Positions 10,790-19,880 are shown, numbered from the stretch's first letter. The stretch: DNA of 39,796 bases from Trichomonas tenax (GCA_023091735.1 JALKBU010000442.1:1-39796), one strand, 5' to 3'. The notes: generated by a model from the sequence alone, not told the origin. Program-made: numbers and translations.

Positions 10790-11464
10790 TTAGTTGTTAT
10801 TACGAAGATTATTCTTTGATAAGTGTCCAATGATACTAACATCGTCATCATCATCGTGGAAGGAAACGAAGTCATCAAACGATCCAGCGCCACCGATAAC
10901 ATCGCCGTAGAGTTCGATTCTGTTCAAAGCGATGCATGGAGGATCTCCAGGACATGGTTCTGTCTGAATGAGCCTAACAAATCTCGTCTTGTAGGTCTTA
11001 TCGAGTTTGTAAGAACGCTCAGCACAGTATTCAGCTTCCCAGTCCTTGCTGACGTTGTGTGCAGTTTCCCATTTAACACAATCATCTGATACTTCCAAAG
11101 CCCAACTATAGAGGCAGCAGGTGATGCAATAACCGACTTCTTCGCAGCAGCATCCTTCGTAGTTGCAGCATCCAGACCTAAGATAGTAACCTTCCAAGTT
11201 AATATAGCGATCTTTTAATGATAATGTTATCCATGGGAAATCAGTGTTTATGCGTCCACAGTTCGAACACCAGTCATAATTTTTATCAATTTGATCAATT
11301 GCATATTCAGGTTTCGTTAATTGTTTAGTTCCATTGATTTTTTGCTTTGAAGAACCACTAGCATTAATTAAAACAATGTTGTCTTTATAGAAATTGTGGA
11401 AGACACCTTTTGATCGATCAAAACCTTGCGATTGCGAAAGAAGTGAAAGACAAAGAAAATCCAT
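10790..11464 (-). CDS. Secreted F5/8 type C (discoidin-like, galactose-binding fold) domain protein
   Basis: From the ATG at 11464 the protein has 224 residues; an upstream extension to 11506 would need a TTG start. The N-terminus (MDFLCLSLLSQSQGF) looks like a signal peptide. The body fits an F5/8C/discoidin jelly roll: an ASG-x-S-containing entry, PEYAIDQ, a WITLSLKDRYINLEGYYLRS strand pair, SWALEVSDDCVKWE, and a closing RFVRLIQTE...IALNRIELYG. It is unusually rich in cysteine (runs CCNYEGCCCEE and CITCC), implying several disulfides, and has a polar DDDDDD stretch near the C-terminus. Such domains bind carbohydrates or lipids at the cell surface; the ligand here is unknown. There is no C-terminal TM, so it is probably secreted. 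GTCACTTTT (11472-11480 on the opposite strand) lies just before the ATG. Confidence 0.8.
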   Translation of the reverse strand: MDFLCLSLLSQSQGFDRSKGVFHNFYKDNIVLINASGSSKQKINGTKQLTKPEYAIDQIDKNYDWCSNCGRINTDFPWITLSLKDRYINLEGYYLRSGCCNYEGCCCEEVGYCITCCLYSWALEVSDDCVKWETAHNVSKDWEAEYCAERSYKLDKTYKTRFVRLIQTEPCPGDPPCIALNRIELYGDVIGGAGSFDDFVSFHDDDDDVSIIGHLSKNNLRNNN

Positions 11465-11471
11465 TATTATG

Positions 11472-11480
11472 AAAAGTGAC
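11472..11480 (-). promoter_or_regulatory. GTCACTTTT box next to start codon
   Basis: GTCACTTTT in the direction of the F5/8C gene lies 7 bases before its ATG. The same word, in either orientation, is found near the starts at 16862, 18864, 31762 and 33598/33610. I infer a core promoter or initiator-proximal element; this is unproven. Confidence 0.35.
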
Positions 11481-11605
11481 TTTAAGGTGATTCTCTCTTT
11501 CTTCAAGATTAGAGACTTCTGATCATTTTCAGATAAAATTAATTTAGAATTTCGTTATTATATCTTATGTGACATGATGATGTATAGTTTTACAGGTAAA
11601 TAATA

Positions 11606-11620
11606 TTTTTGACATGTAAA
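11606..11620 (+). promoter_or_regulatory. TGACATGTAAA box upstream of GT61 gene
   Basis: TTTTTGACATGTAAA ends 26 bases before the ATG of the following glycosyltransferase. It matches the recurring TTTTGYCATGTAAA-like word seen at 29093-29230 and 35417-35516. It is a candidate upstream promoter element by position only. Confidence 0.3.
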
Positions 11621-11646
11621 ATTATAAAAAGCGGCATATTTTCAAA

Positions 11647-12984
11647 ATGCTTAAAGATTCGATTTTGGTTACTCACAGCAATCTTTATTACAGAGACATA
11701 AGTTTTATATCGTTCTATGTCCTCGATGCTGTAATTCTGTTAGCGATTTTACTTACAACACCGCAAAATCCAAATTTTGTCGTAGAAAAAAATATATTTT
11801 TCAGCAATGAAAGCATTAACATTACGTTAACAATGAACCAGGAATACTGGATCTCTCGTTACAAACCATTGAATTATACTCCAATAGATTTATTTAATAC
11901 AAATTGGCCGAATTTCACAGAAAATTATTATTATTGCCAAAATGTTTCATCACGAAATTGCGTTCCTTTCCCATTTGATCGCATATTCCGATCTATTTCT
12001 AAATATTACGTTATTAAAGATACTTATATAACAAATGATTATCTCGTTTACAACAAAACTATTTGCTTGTCAGTCAATGCGCGCAAAGCTACTCTTCCTG
12101 TAATCGCAAAATGTCGAGAAACTGTTAATCTTGGATTATTTGTCCGAATTTCATGGAATACTTACGGGCACTTCGTCCATGATGTTTTTGGAGCACTTTT
12201 AATGTATCCGGAAGAAGTGTTAAAGCTGAAACCAGTGATTATCACCAATTATAAAGAAAAAGATATATTTAAAGAGCATCTCGATAACATAGGACTTGGT
12301 GACTTCGAGATTAAGATTGTTCAATTCAATCCAATTCATGTTGATACGTTATTTTATATGAGACCCGAAGAAATGGCTCATGAGTATAACGCATATTGTA
12401 TTCCCCGAATGTCAAAGATGTTCCACCAGTACTTGAAGCTCGATAAAATAAAGGCGACGAAATACAAAATTGTTAACCGCAAGAAGACGGAAAGAAGACA
12501 TTTCACTAATGTTCCTGCGCTCAAGGCAGCATTAAACAAAGAATTCCCCGATATTAAATTCGAAGAATTCGAGCAACAAAAAAGGTTGAAAGATACAGCT
12601 TTGTTATTTGCTGACACCAAAATATTGATAGGCAGTGGAGGTTCACTGCTCTGTAATAGCATTTTCATGAAGAAAGGAACAGGAATCGTTGCCCTATTCG
12701 CAGATAGACTCGATCTTCCTGATAATGTAATGTTTGGTGTTTTAGGAATCTTCAGTGTTGGAATAATGCACCAAAATATGAGCCATCATGAAGGCGTTGG
12801 ACCACTTGATGTCAATCCAACAGTAGAAGCTTTCAAGATCCTTATGTATGCTGTGAAAGAACAAAAATATCCATACATGAAAGGATATTATCCAACAATC
12901 AATATAACGAAGTTCTTCAAGGACGTTATGCATGAGAAGTACGAAAGAACAGTTTGGTCACACTTTGAGCCAATTATACAATAG
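11647..12984 (+). CDS. GT61-family glycosyltransferase, type II membrane protein
   Basis: The protein has 445 residues. A short cytosolic N-terminus precedes one TM segment at about residues 18-38 (SFISFYVLDAVILLAILLTT), the layout of a Golgi/ER type II glycosyltransferase. Several NxS/T sites follow (NESINIT, NFTENYYY, NVSS, NKT). The catalytic region runs from about residue 160 to 400: RISWNTYGHFVHDVFGAL near 167, NRKKTERRHFTN near 277, and ADTKILIGSGGSLLCNSIF near 322, which matches the GT61 pattern of an NR block followed by a G-x-x-G-x-x-L-x-N segment. Family GT61 transfers xylose, arabinose or GlcNAc to proteins or glycans; the substrate here cannot be told. A damaged paralogue follows 500 bp downstream on the same strand, indicating tandem duplication. 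Confidence 0.8.
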   Translation: MLKDSILVTHSNLYYRDISFISFYVLDAVILLAILLTTPQNPNFVVEKNIFFSNESINITLTMNQEYWISRYKPLNYTPIDLFNTNWPNFTENYYYCQNVSSRNCVPFPFDRIFRSISKYYVIKDTYITNDYLVYNKTICLSVNARKATLPVIAKCRETVNLGLFVRISWNTYGHFVHDVFGALLMYPEEVLKLKPVIITNYKEKDIFKEHLDNIGLGDFEIKIVQFNPIHVDTLFYMRPEEMAHEYNAYCIPRMSKMFHQYLKLDKIKATKYKIVNRKKTERRHFTNVPALKAALNKEFPDIKFEEFEQQKRLKDTALLFADTKILIGSGGSLLCNSIFMKKGTGIVALFADRLDLPDNVMFGVLGIFSVGIMHQNMSHHEGVGPLDVNPTVEAFKILMYAVKEQKYPYMKGYYPTINITKFFKDVMHEKYERTVWSHFEPIIQ

Positions 12985-13500
12985 TTTTGTTTTTATATTA
13001 AAATTGTTGTTTATTTGTTATATTTTATTAAATCACTCTCCGTTTTTCTAATTAGCGCTGTGTCAACTTTTTATTTTTCATTTGTTGCTTCAAATATCAA
13101 AATATATTTTGAAATTAAATTTATTAATGTGAAAAACAAGTAATATTCATAGGATACTCCTAACTATTGAATTCCAATATAAACATCAATGTGAAATGGC
13201 ATTAAATGAAAATTTATTATGGAAAATAGAATATAAAATTTGATTGTGATGTGATGACACTGTAAATATATATTATTATTGATGTGTATTCGATCCTATG
13301 AATTAAAGGCATTGATGATAAGATTAGTTTTAATTCGGCAATATTAATGTCCAAAAATTGGATTTCAGACTTCGTACTTAACAATATGATTCGATGTGTC
13401 CAATGCTATGGTTCCATAATGTATTTTGAGATTAATTATAAATTTGACTATAGAAATTTTTCACTTTTTATATTCAAATATTTACGTTTTATGTTTACAA
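12985..13500. other. Spacer between tandem GT61 genes
   Basis: AT-rich spacer with no gene. An open frame running into the next gene from 13426 is in frame with it, but the ATG at 13501 places the TM segment properly and is preferred. Confidence 0.5.
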
Positions 13501-14790
13501 ATGAATTCGCAAATGAAAAAGAATTTTAAGCGCAAAAGTCCTAAAGAGCTGATTCTCATTTATGCGTTGATTGTTATGTACATTCTTGCCAAAGTTATTC
13601 TTCAAGATTTTAATATTGAATACGAAATTCAATGCAAAAGTGCGAAATTCGAGCCCCACACTATAACGGCGACGTACGAAGAATGGATAGAAACATCAAA
13701 TGTTACTGTTGTTCAACATAATTTTACATTTCTTGAAAATTGGCGAAATTTCACGAATTCATACATAAAAATCGTTAACAAAAAGCACCCTGAAGTAGTT
13801 CCTTATTCAACTACACGTATTTACAAAGTAATTTGCAAACTTTTTTATATGGATGAAACATACGTTTCAGACAGCTCTTTTGTTCGTAAAAATATATCCT
13901 ACACAATGAATTACAGAAATTTGAGCAGGCCATTCACACTCAAAGTCGTTAAACACTTTGATCTCGCAATTTTCGCAAGAATTAACTGGCAGACATACGG
14001 ACACTTCATACACGATGTCCTTGGCGCAGTTATACTGTTCCCAAAGTATATTATCGAAAAACCATTGACAATTACAAATTCTCAAATTTCAAAGATAGAG
14101 ACAATTTCTTGAGGTATCTGCGTGCACTGGGTTACAATAACATGGATGTTCATGTTACACTGGATACAGCTGTTTTTGTTGATGTTGTATTTCTTGAGAC
14201 CAAATGAGTCCGCGCACGAGTTTAATGGATTAGTTTTGCCGATGCTGTCTGAAATGTTCAGGAAACGCTTCAAAATCGAAAGCATTCACCCAACAAAGTA
14301 CAAAATCATCAACAGGAGGCCTAACGAAAGAAGATATTTTACGAATATTCCTGAACTCAAAGCAGAACTTGAAGTGAAGATAGGAATAAAATTCGAAGAC
14401 ATGGAACTCGCGAAACAGCTGAATGAGACAGGACTGAGGTTTGCAGAAACTAAGATATTGATAGGAAGCTGTGGATCTCTTCTTTGGAACACAATTTTCG
14501 TGCAGAAGTATACAAGAATCGTCGTTCTCTTTGGTCATTTGATAGATCTTCCTAACTTGGTGATGTTCGGGTTCCTTCACATCTACAGTGCCAGCGTTAT
14601 CCATCCGCACATCATCCATCATGGGGGAAGCGATGATGTTAACATAGAAGAGGCAGTGAACGCAGTTGACAAAGTTATTTATACTGTTGAACACAAAAAA
14701 TATCCGTACATGAAAGGATACATTCCAATGGTTGATGTCACGACACTCTTCGAAACTAAGATGGGAAGCAATTATCAGAAAGATGTATAG
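13501..14790 (+). pseudogene. GT61-family glycosyltransferase paralogue, interrupted by a local frame change and stop
   Basis: From ATG at 13501 the frame encodes MNSQMKKNFKRKSPKEL, a TM segment (ILIYALIVMYILAKVIL), and RINWQTYGHFIHDVLGAV, closely parallel to the upstream GT61 gene. It stops with TGA at 14110-14112. The rest of the catalytic domain (RPNESAHEFN, NRRPNERRYFTN, AETKILIGSCGSLLWNTIF, ending at 14790) lies in the same frame further on. Between about 14087 and 14195 the sequence matching the paralogue (DNFLRYLRALGYNNMDVHV, then DTAVFVDVVFL) is in a different frame. So about 105 bases are displaced by one indel and the frame is restored by a second. Either the gene is a young pseudogene, or the assembly has two errors here. 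Both halves otherwise keep conserved residues. Confidence 0.8.
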
Positions 14791-14872
14791 AACCATTTAG
14801 AACCCGTTATATTGTAATTGTTATAATAAAATATTGTTTAGTATACATTAAAAAAACAAAAATTTAAGACCA

Positions 14873-15775
14873 TCACATATTTTGATAAACGTGTCTCATT
14901 GCTTCACCTCTTGGATCTACATTACATGTTTCATATCTGGGCTTTGGTGTTTCATAAAATTCTTGTATCAGGAAATTACGTTGAGCAACACAGCTTCCAA
15001 GATTTAAATATTTATTGTTCAGACTAAATGTTGTATTTTTCAGATAATAAAAGTCTATATTATTGGTTGAATTTAATGTTGTGCCTTCTATATAACACTT
15101 GGCAAGGCCGTATGGACCTGTGTTATTAATAAATTGTCCATATCCTTCAATGTCTTTGAAAATTGTCTTTAAAATTGTTAAATTATTTTGACCTTCATTG
15201 ATGATTAAACAGTCTTTGCAATGATTGCCAATTATCTATCAATAAGAAATATCAGCAGGTGCACTTTGCTCTAAGGTGGTAAATAAAATGCTTTCTCCTC
15301 CTGTGTTATTAGCTAAGACCAAATATTTCATTGATCCAGTAAACTCCATTGCGATGTTTGATTCACAAGCACTATGTGAAATATTAAGATTTGAAGCGGT
15401 AACAGACTCGCAATAAATTGATGTCAAAATAATTGAAGGAAAACTAAATGATGGTTTTGGATAATTACTATGGTCTGTTGAGCTGTGTTTAGAGTCCTTC
15501 CCATTGCATTTTTAAGAACAAACTCGATTCTAAATTATCATTGATCGAGCATTATAAAAGAAACATTTAATCGCTCCTGGATCATATTGAGTATTTTTAT
15601 ATGTATCGAAGAAAGTGTCTTCTATCAAGATTCTACTAAGTTGAAGATTGTCCTCGTAATTAATTGCTGTGTCTGAAATTGAGTCAACACACAGATAAAT
15701 AATTCATTTGTCTGTTGAAAAAATATTGGCTGCTAAAGTACCCATAAAAGTTGAATTGTTCGCATGTTGTGCCAT
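14873..15775 (-). pseudogene. Beta-helix-type surface protein pseudogene: one frame, five internal stops
   Basis: From an ATG at 15775 a single frame runs to a final TGA at 14873-14875, with in-frame stops at 15704-15706, 15530-15532, 15512-15514, 15239-15241 and 15236-15238. Between stops the translation is protein-like and rich in N, S, T and C: DTFFDTYKNTQYDPGAI, SFPSIILTSIYCESVTAS, AMEFTGSMKYLVLANNTGG, then DIEGYGQFINNTGPYGLAK and NTTFSLNNKYLNLGSCV. The short beta-strand/turn repeats with NNTG and CYIEG-like steps resemble the right-handed beta-helix surface proteins common in trichomonads; that family link is from memory of the pattern, not a search. It likely lacks its 5' end, as further fragments in other frames reach about 15840. 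Confidence 0.6.
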
Positions 15776-15949
15776 CAAAAAACTCTTCCCATGAAGAGAA
15801 TAAATTATTAAATATTTCGAAAAGTTTACATTGCGAGATCTGTGATCGATACCAAGGCTGCTCTATATTTCGGTCTCAGTATATTAAAACTGTAGTAGTG
15901 TTTAATGAAATTGTTGACATTGATGTCCAACAATCATTCGAAATGTAGA

Positions 15950-16343
15950 TAACCTTAAAGTTACACCCCTAAAATAATCTTTAAAAGAAGCAATTGTAAA
16001 TCAATACGAAACAGTGTCATAAACAGAAACTTAGAGAACAGCACAATACTTGTTACTTCACGACTTCTATAGGAAATATTGAATATTATTCAAATAATAT
16101 CTTATAGCAAGAGATTTATGAACAAAATTAGCAAATATTGATCGAAAAGAGACTAATAATCAAGTTCTTAATGATTGTAGTAAAATATTCAATAAATGAT
16201 TTTGCTATTATGTGATCTTGGTCTCGATAATATAGCCATCGAATAATATATACGATCTTATATTTGGATTCTCGATATTTTGAACAATAACTAAAAAACA
16301 TCAATGATTAGTTATTTTTGGCGATGCTGTGGATATAAAAGCA
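15950..16343. other. Intergenic region
   Basis: AT-rich spacer between two minus-strand genes. I see no RNA gene, repeat or credible frame. Confidence 0.5.
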
Positions 16344-16862
16344 TCAGTACATTGGAAAGCTTCTGTTATGCTCTTCTGCAGAGAGTTTGCTTTGTGTTCG
16401 AAGTATATCAAGTTCATGTTTGTTTCTTAGATATCTGTCATATTCTGCTTCGATTCGTTTTCTGTCTTCTTCAAGCGCAGTGAGTTTTTCTCTCAAACTT
16501 GAAACTTGAATTAGAATAATTTGCTTTTCTGTTTCATTTTTGTCCTTTTCCTGTGAAACATTCGCACTCAACTGTTGATCGAGTTTATTAATTTCTTCTT
16601 TAGTTAACTCGTGTCGCATTAAATAATTATCTTGGGCTGATAAAACGCAAGAACGACTCGAAATGTAGTTTGACAGATGTGTGCGTTCTTTTATCAGTTT
16701 TGCGTTCCTAATGTCCGCTTTGAGCAATTTTGAAGCTTGAATATTTGATAATTGTTTATATTGCAGTCTAATCTCTTCAATTGGTATGTCATTTGAATAT
16801 TTGGCGTCAAAAAAGTCTTTTATGTAATCAGCAAAACTCATTTTTGCTTTTTGATCGGCCAT
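16344..16862 (-). CDS. Small coiled-coil protein, unknown function
   Basis: The protein has 172 residues from ATG at 16862 (a second in-frame ATG is seven codons later). The N-terminal third is mixed (MSFADYIKDFFDAKYSNDIP). Residues about 70-165 are highly charged with heptad-like spacing (LTKEEINKLDQQLSAN, LREKLTALEEDRKRIEAEYD), consistent with a coiled coil. There is no signal peptide or TM segment, so it should be cytosolic or cytoskeletal. GCCACTTTT (16895-16903, plus strand) lies about 33 bases before the ATG; in the gene's direction this reads AAAAGTGGC, close to the AAAAGTGAC box of other genes. I do not recognise a family. Confidence 0.65.
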   Translation of the reverse strand: MADQKAKMSFADYIKDFFDAKYSNDIPIEEIRLQYKQLSNIQASKLLKADIRNAKLIKERTHLSNYISSRSCVLSAQDNYLMRHELTKEEINKLDQQLSANVSQEKDKNETEKQIILIQVSSLREKLTALEEDRKRIEAEYDRYLRNKHELDILRTQSKLSAEEHNRSFPMY

Positions 16863-17176
16863 GAAAAAATGAGATTTTTGCTTTTTTACAAAATGCCACT
16901 TTTAGTTCAGGCATAGATAGCAATCATCCTTTACATAGCATTTTCCATTTTGCTTCTTTCACATCTCTTTTTCATCATAATTATATTTCGTCATAAACAA
17001 TATAATATTGATCAATCAATTACACTAAATCTAGAATCAATAAATTTCTTATAAATAAAGCTTGAATTTATTTAATTTTTTTATCATGAATGAAAAATAA
17101 ATGAGGAATAATAAACATGATGGTTGTTATACAAAACAAACACTTTATAATACAACAAACAATAATATAAGATAAA
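16863..17176. other. Spacer between minus-strand genes
   Basis: AT-rich spacer. Apart from the AAAAGTGGC-like box near 16895 and the 3' flank of the next gene, nothing stands out. Confidence 0.5.
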
Positions 17177-18493
17177 CTAATAATATCTGTTAATATATTC
17201 AACAGCTTGGTCAAAGACATGTTTGAACGATGGGAAATCAACAATTGTCGGTTGATCTCTTAGGTTTTCATGACAATGCTGTTCCAAACATTTATTTTCT
17301 GCCTCTTTGCATTCGAAATATTTTCTTTCTCCAACTCTTCCTTGGAAAGAGTTTTCTGGTATTTTATTGATCCACGAGAAGTATTTAATGCCCATTCCTT
17401 CAGCAACTTGCTTATACCAGTCCCTGCAATCATACTTAAAAGGGAATAACTCAACAATAGCTGTTTTGTATCTTGTCAGCCAAAGCATATGCGACAAAGC
17501 ACTTCCATGAATGGAAATCATCATCGATGCATTGCAAAGCTCTTCTATTTGTTCTTTCATTGTCTGGTTGTTGAATATCGTGTAATCTATATCAATATCT
17601 GGCGCCCATTTCTTCATTTCGTCCATTAACTCTTTTCCATTGATGATATATCTCATTTTTGTATCCCTGTTGACAAAAACTATTCTTGGTTTCGATGTTT
17701 TCTTGCATAATGAAGCATTCACTCCATAGTATTTAATCGCGTGCTCTCTGTAGTTTCTAAACGCTATGTCATCGTATTCATAAGGCAACAAGTATCCATT
17801 CTTCCATTTCTCAGGAGTGACTTTATATTCAGTTTTTGGAACTCCTAATAACAAATTCTTGAAGCATGATCCGTTTCCGTATTTTGGATCTAACTTGATA
17901 TTTATCACTTCTTTGTTAGTCAGTGTTCCGACAAAGTCGAATCCTTTCTTCATGTTATCATTCTTGTCGATAACCATCACTCTGTCTTCACTGCAGTGGC
18001 CTCCAAACTTCTGTTTAACCCACCAGACAGGAATCGTGAAATCAAACAGCGAATGCCACATGTGCTGCATTCCATACCATCTGCATGTGATGATGCACCT
18101 TTCGTTGAATGTGTTTGTCGCATTGAACTCGTTTATTGTGAAGTTCTTGCGAAGTAATCGAACAGCGTTTCTACACGATGGATAATCATAAGGAATTGGC
18201 CTGGAACCTGGATAAAGGACATTTGTGGCTAATGTGATGTTGAGATCCGTAAAGAAGAGGAATTTGTTGTTATCGAAGCATGTATTATTGATTTGGCAAT
18301 ATCTATCATTAAACTCAGTGCCATAGCAAAACATTGTTGTGTATCCTTTTTCTGTCAGTGATAAATTCGTGATTTCGTGTGTGAATGAACTATATACTTG
18401 TTTTCTGTTGTTCAAAATAAAAATAACCCAAATTCCATTAATAGGAATGACCAAATCTGCTATAAATTTGTTGTCTGATGCGTTTGATTTCAT
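17177..18493 (-). CDS. GT61-family glycosyltransferase (EOGT/POMGNT2-like)
   Basis: Counting from the first in-frame ATG (18493), 438 residues are encoded. The catalytic region contains CRWYGMQHMWHSLFDFTIP, PRIVFVNRDTKMRYIING (the NR block), and a segment of the form ISIHGSALSHMLWL followed by AIVELFPF and GMGIKYFSW. This order matches GT61 enzymes and most resembles the EOGT/POMGNT2 branch (GlcNAc transferases acting on secreted proteins), with its H-G-x-x-L-x-x-x-L-x-L and V-x-E-L blocks. The frame stays open a further 150 codons upstream and encodes a TM segment, yet there is no ATG there (see the adjoining entry). It is the third GT61 member in 7.3 kb. It is more distant from the tandem pair than they are from each other. 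The function on a glycan or protein is inferred from the family. Confidence 0.75.
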   Translation of the reverse strand: MKSNASDNKFIADLVIPINGIWVIFILNNRKQVYSSFTHEITNLSLTEKGYTTMFCYGTEFNDRYCQINNTCFDNNKFLFFTDLNITLATNVLYPGSRPIPYDYPSCRNAVRLLRKNFTINEFNATNTFNERCIITCRWYGMQHMWHSLFDFTIPVWWVKQKFGGHCSEDRVMVIDKNDNMKKGFDFVGTLTNKEVINIKLDPKYGNGSCFKNLLLGVPKTEYKVTPEKWKNGYLLPYEYDDIAFRNYREHAIKYYGVNASLCKKTSKPRIVFVNRDTKMRYIINGKELMDEMKKWAPDIDIDYTIFNNQTMKEQIEELCNASMMISIHGSALSHMLWLTRYKTAIVELFPFKYDCRDWYKQVAEGMGIKYFSWINKIPENSFQGRVGERKYFECKEAENKCLEQHCHENLRDQPTIVDFPSFKHVFDQAVEYINRYY

Positions 18494-18822
18494 TATTTTG
18501 TACGATGAGAACTCTATTTTAGCAATATTCGATGTTATTTGAAATATTGGTAATTTTTGTTGTGAAATCGAGATATTTTTAGTAAATTTGAAGTACACTC
18601 GTAGTCTATCATGTAATTCTGTGTTATATTCTATTGATTTCAATTCGAATTTCGAATATCGCGGTTTTTTCCAAAGAATGTTAACGCTTCGTGCATATTC
18701 TGATGAATTAATATCATAGACAAAGTAGAATTGAATCGTTGTGACTATAATAATCCAGTAAAGAATCGTTTGCGAACACGAATTTAATAGATTTTTCAAA
18801 ACAATGAAAAATAAAAGTGACA
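18494..18822 (-). other. Open N-terminal extension of the GT61 gene with TM segment but no ATG
   Basis: The GT61 frame continues upstream without a stop and encodes ILYWIIIVTTIQFYFVYDI (about 18715-18770) and another hydrophobic stretch, LLSLLFFIVLKNLL, just before it. This is what a type II membrane anchor should look like, so the real protein probably includes it. There is no CAT trinucleotide on the plus strand between about 18726 and 18960, so no ATG in any minus-strand frame could start it. Possible explanations are a lost start codon, a sequencing error or an upstream exon; I see no convincing splice site. Confidence 0.5.
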
Positions 18823-18857
18823 ATAATATAAAAGGTGACAGTGATAAAAAGTGATAA
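18813..18857. promoter_or_regulatory. Three AAAAGTGAC-like boxes between divergent genes
   Basis: AAAAGTGAC (18813-18821), AAAAGGTGACA (18830-18840) and AAAAAGTGATAA (18846-18857) stand in tandem directly before the ATG at 18864 and at the 5' side of the opposite-strand GT61 gene. They probably form a shared promoter. The function is inferred from recurrence of the word near other gene starts. Confidence 0.4.
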
Positions 18858-18863
18858 TCAAAA

Positions 18864-19394
18864 ATGAAACCTTCTGTTGCAGCTATTTTAGATGAAAGAG
18901 GATGTGAAATTCCGAAGGAAGCGCCTCCGAGTGAAGCTGTGAACACGAAATGCCCGATAAATGTCGACTCTCCGTTTAAAAATTTTAGCTCGATTCAATT
19001 ATTGCAAGCTTGCAACGAACAGACGAATCCACAGTCGAAGGAAGATAAATATTGGCATCTTAGGCAATATTATATTAACCAATTCAAAGGAGAAACAAGA
19101 AAACAGATATTAGACAAGAAAGCAGACGAAATACGTAAAATATTACTGAAAGGATCTCCAGAGCAACTTGAAAATCTCTACGCAAGTCGCCACAAATGGA
19201 GAACTGCAATTCACGAAGAAAGACAAGATAACAAGCCAATTTGCAAAGTAAATAACTGCATAAACGTTTCTGTTACGGGATCTGAGTACTGCATTAATCA
19301 TATTACAGAAGATCCAAATCAAAAATTATTTAAACTTTGTCCAAAATGCAATAGACCACATCCAGTATGTTCAGAATGCTTTACATGCAAATGA
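18864..19394 (+). CDS. KANSL2/INO80D-type C3HC3H zinc-finger protein (chromatin regulator)
   Basis: The protein has 176 residues. The C-terminal third has the pattern CKVNNC (C127, C132), EYCINH (C143, H146), then EDPNQKLFKLCPKC (C159, C162) and CSECFTC (C169, C172, C175). Cysteine pairs spaced around C-x2-H and followed by an NQ-x-LF-x-x-C stretch are the signature of the zf-C3Hc3H domain found in KANSL2, a subunit of the NSL histone acetyltransferase complex, and in INO80D. It is much shorter than animal KANSL2. The preceding region is charged and probably helical. A nuclear, chromatin-complex role is inferred from the family. The ATG is directly preceded by three AAAAGTGAC-like boxes. It is head to head with the GT61 gene. 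Confidence 0.75.
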   Translation: MKPSVAAILDERGCEIPKEAPPSEAVNTKCPINVDSPFKNFSSIQLLQACNEQTNPQSKEDKYWHLRQYYINQFKGETRKQILDKKADEIRKILLKGSPEQLENLYASRHKWRTAIHEERQDNKPICKVNNCINVSVTGSEYCINHITEDPNQKLFKLCPKCNRPHPVCSECFTCK

Positions 19395-19880
19395 TATTAT
19401 ATTTGTGTTTTATAAAATGTTACTTTACTTTATAATTTTCAATATCAATTTTTTTGCATCTCATCATTCAATCTTAGTCTTTAAAACGACTACATTTCAC
19501 TCCATTTTAAGTTGTTTTCGGGTTATTATAATAATATTTTATAGATTGCTATTTTTTGAATTTATCAAGTGAAAGAATAATGTATTATCAGCCAAAACAT
19601 GAAACATAAATTCTTTATAAGATGAATATGTTGAGTGTATATTTGCTGTTTTGTGTTGTTTATTCTTTGTCGAGTTATGCTTTAGTCAAATTGGTAATGA
19701 AAATATTATAATTAAATCAATTGTATCTCTTCATTAGAATATTATATATCTTCGTTTTTATAAGCATAGAGTATGGACATATCACAGATTATATGGTATC
19801 GATTGCAAAGGATTTTATTGTTGATAAACCTTTGAAAGACAACTTTAAAAAAATTCAGAAAAAAAATTCATTTTTTATAA
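19395..19880. other. Intergenic region with a possible tiny secreted peptide frame
   Basis: The spacer is AT-rich. It contains a 29-codon frame (19622-19711) whose translation begins MNMLSVYLLFCVVYSLSSYA, which looks like a signal peptide. After its stop another open stretch (about 19735-19820) reads as protein-like (YLRFYKHRVWTYHRLYGID). This could be a decayed secreted-protein gene or chance. Confidence 0.3.

Noticed and set aside
14873..15775. Stop-codon reassignment as an explanation of the in-frame stops
   Set aside because: All three stop codons occur inside this frame, while intact genes in the window end normally at TAA, TAG and TGA.
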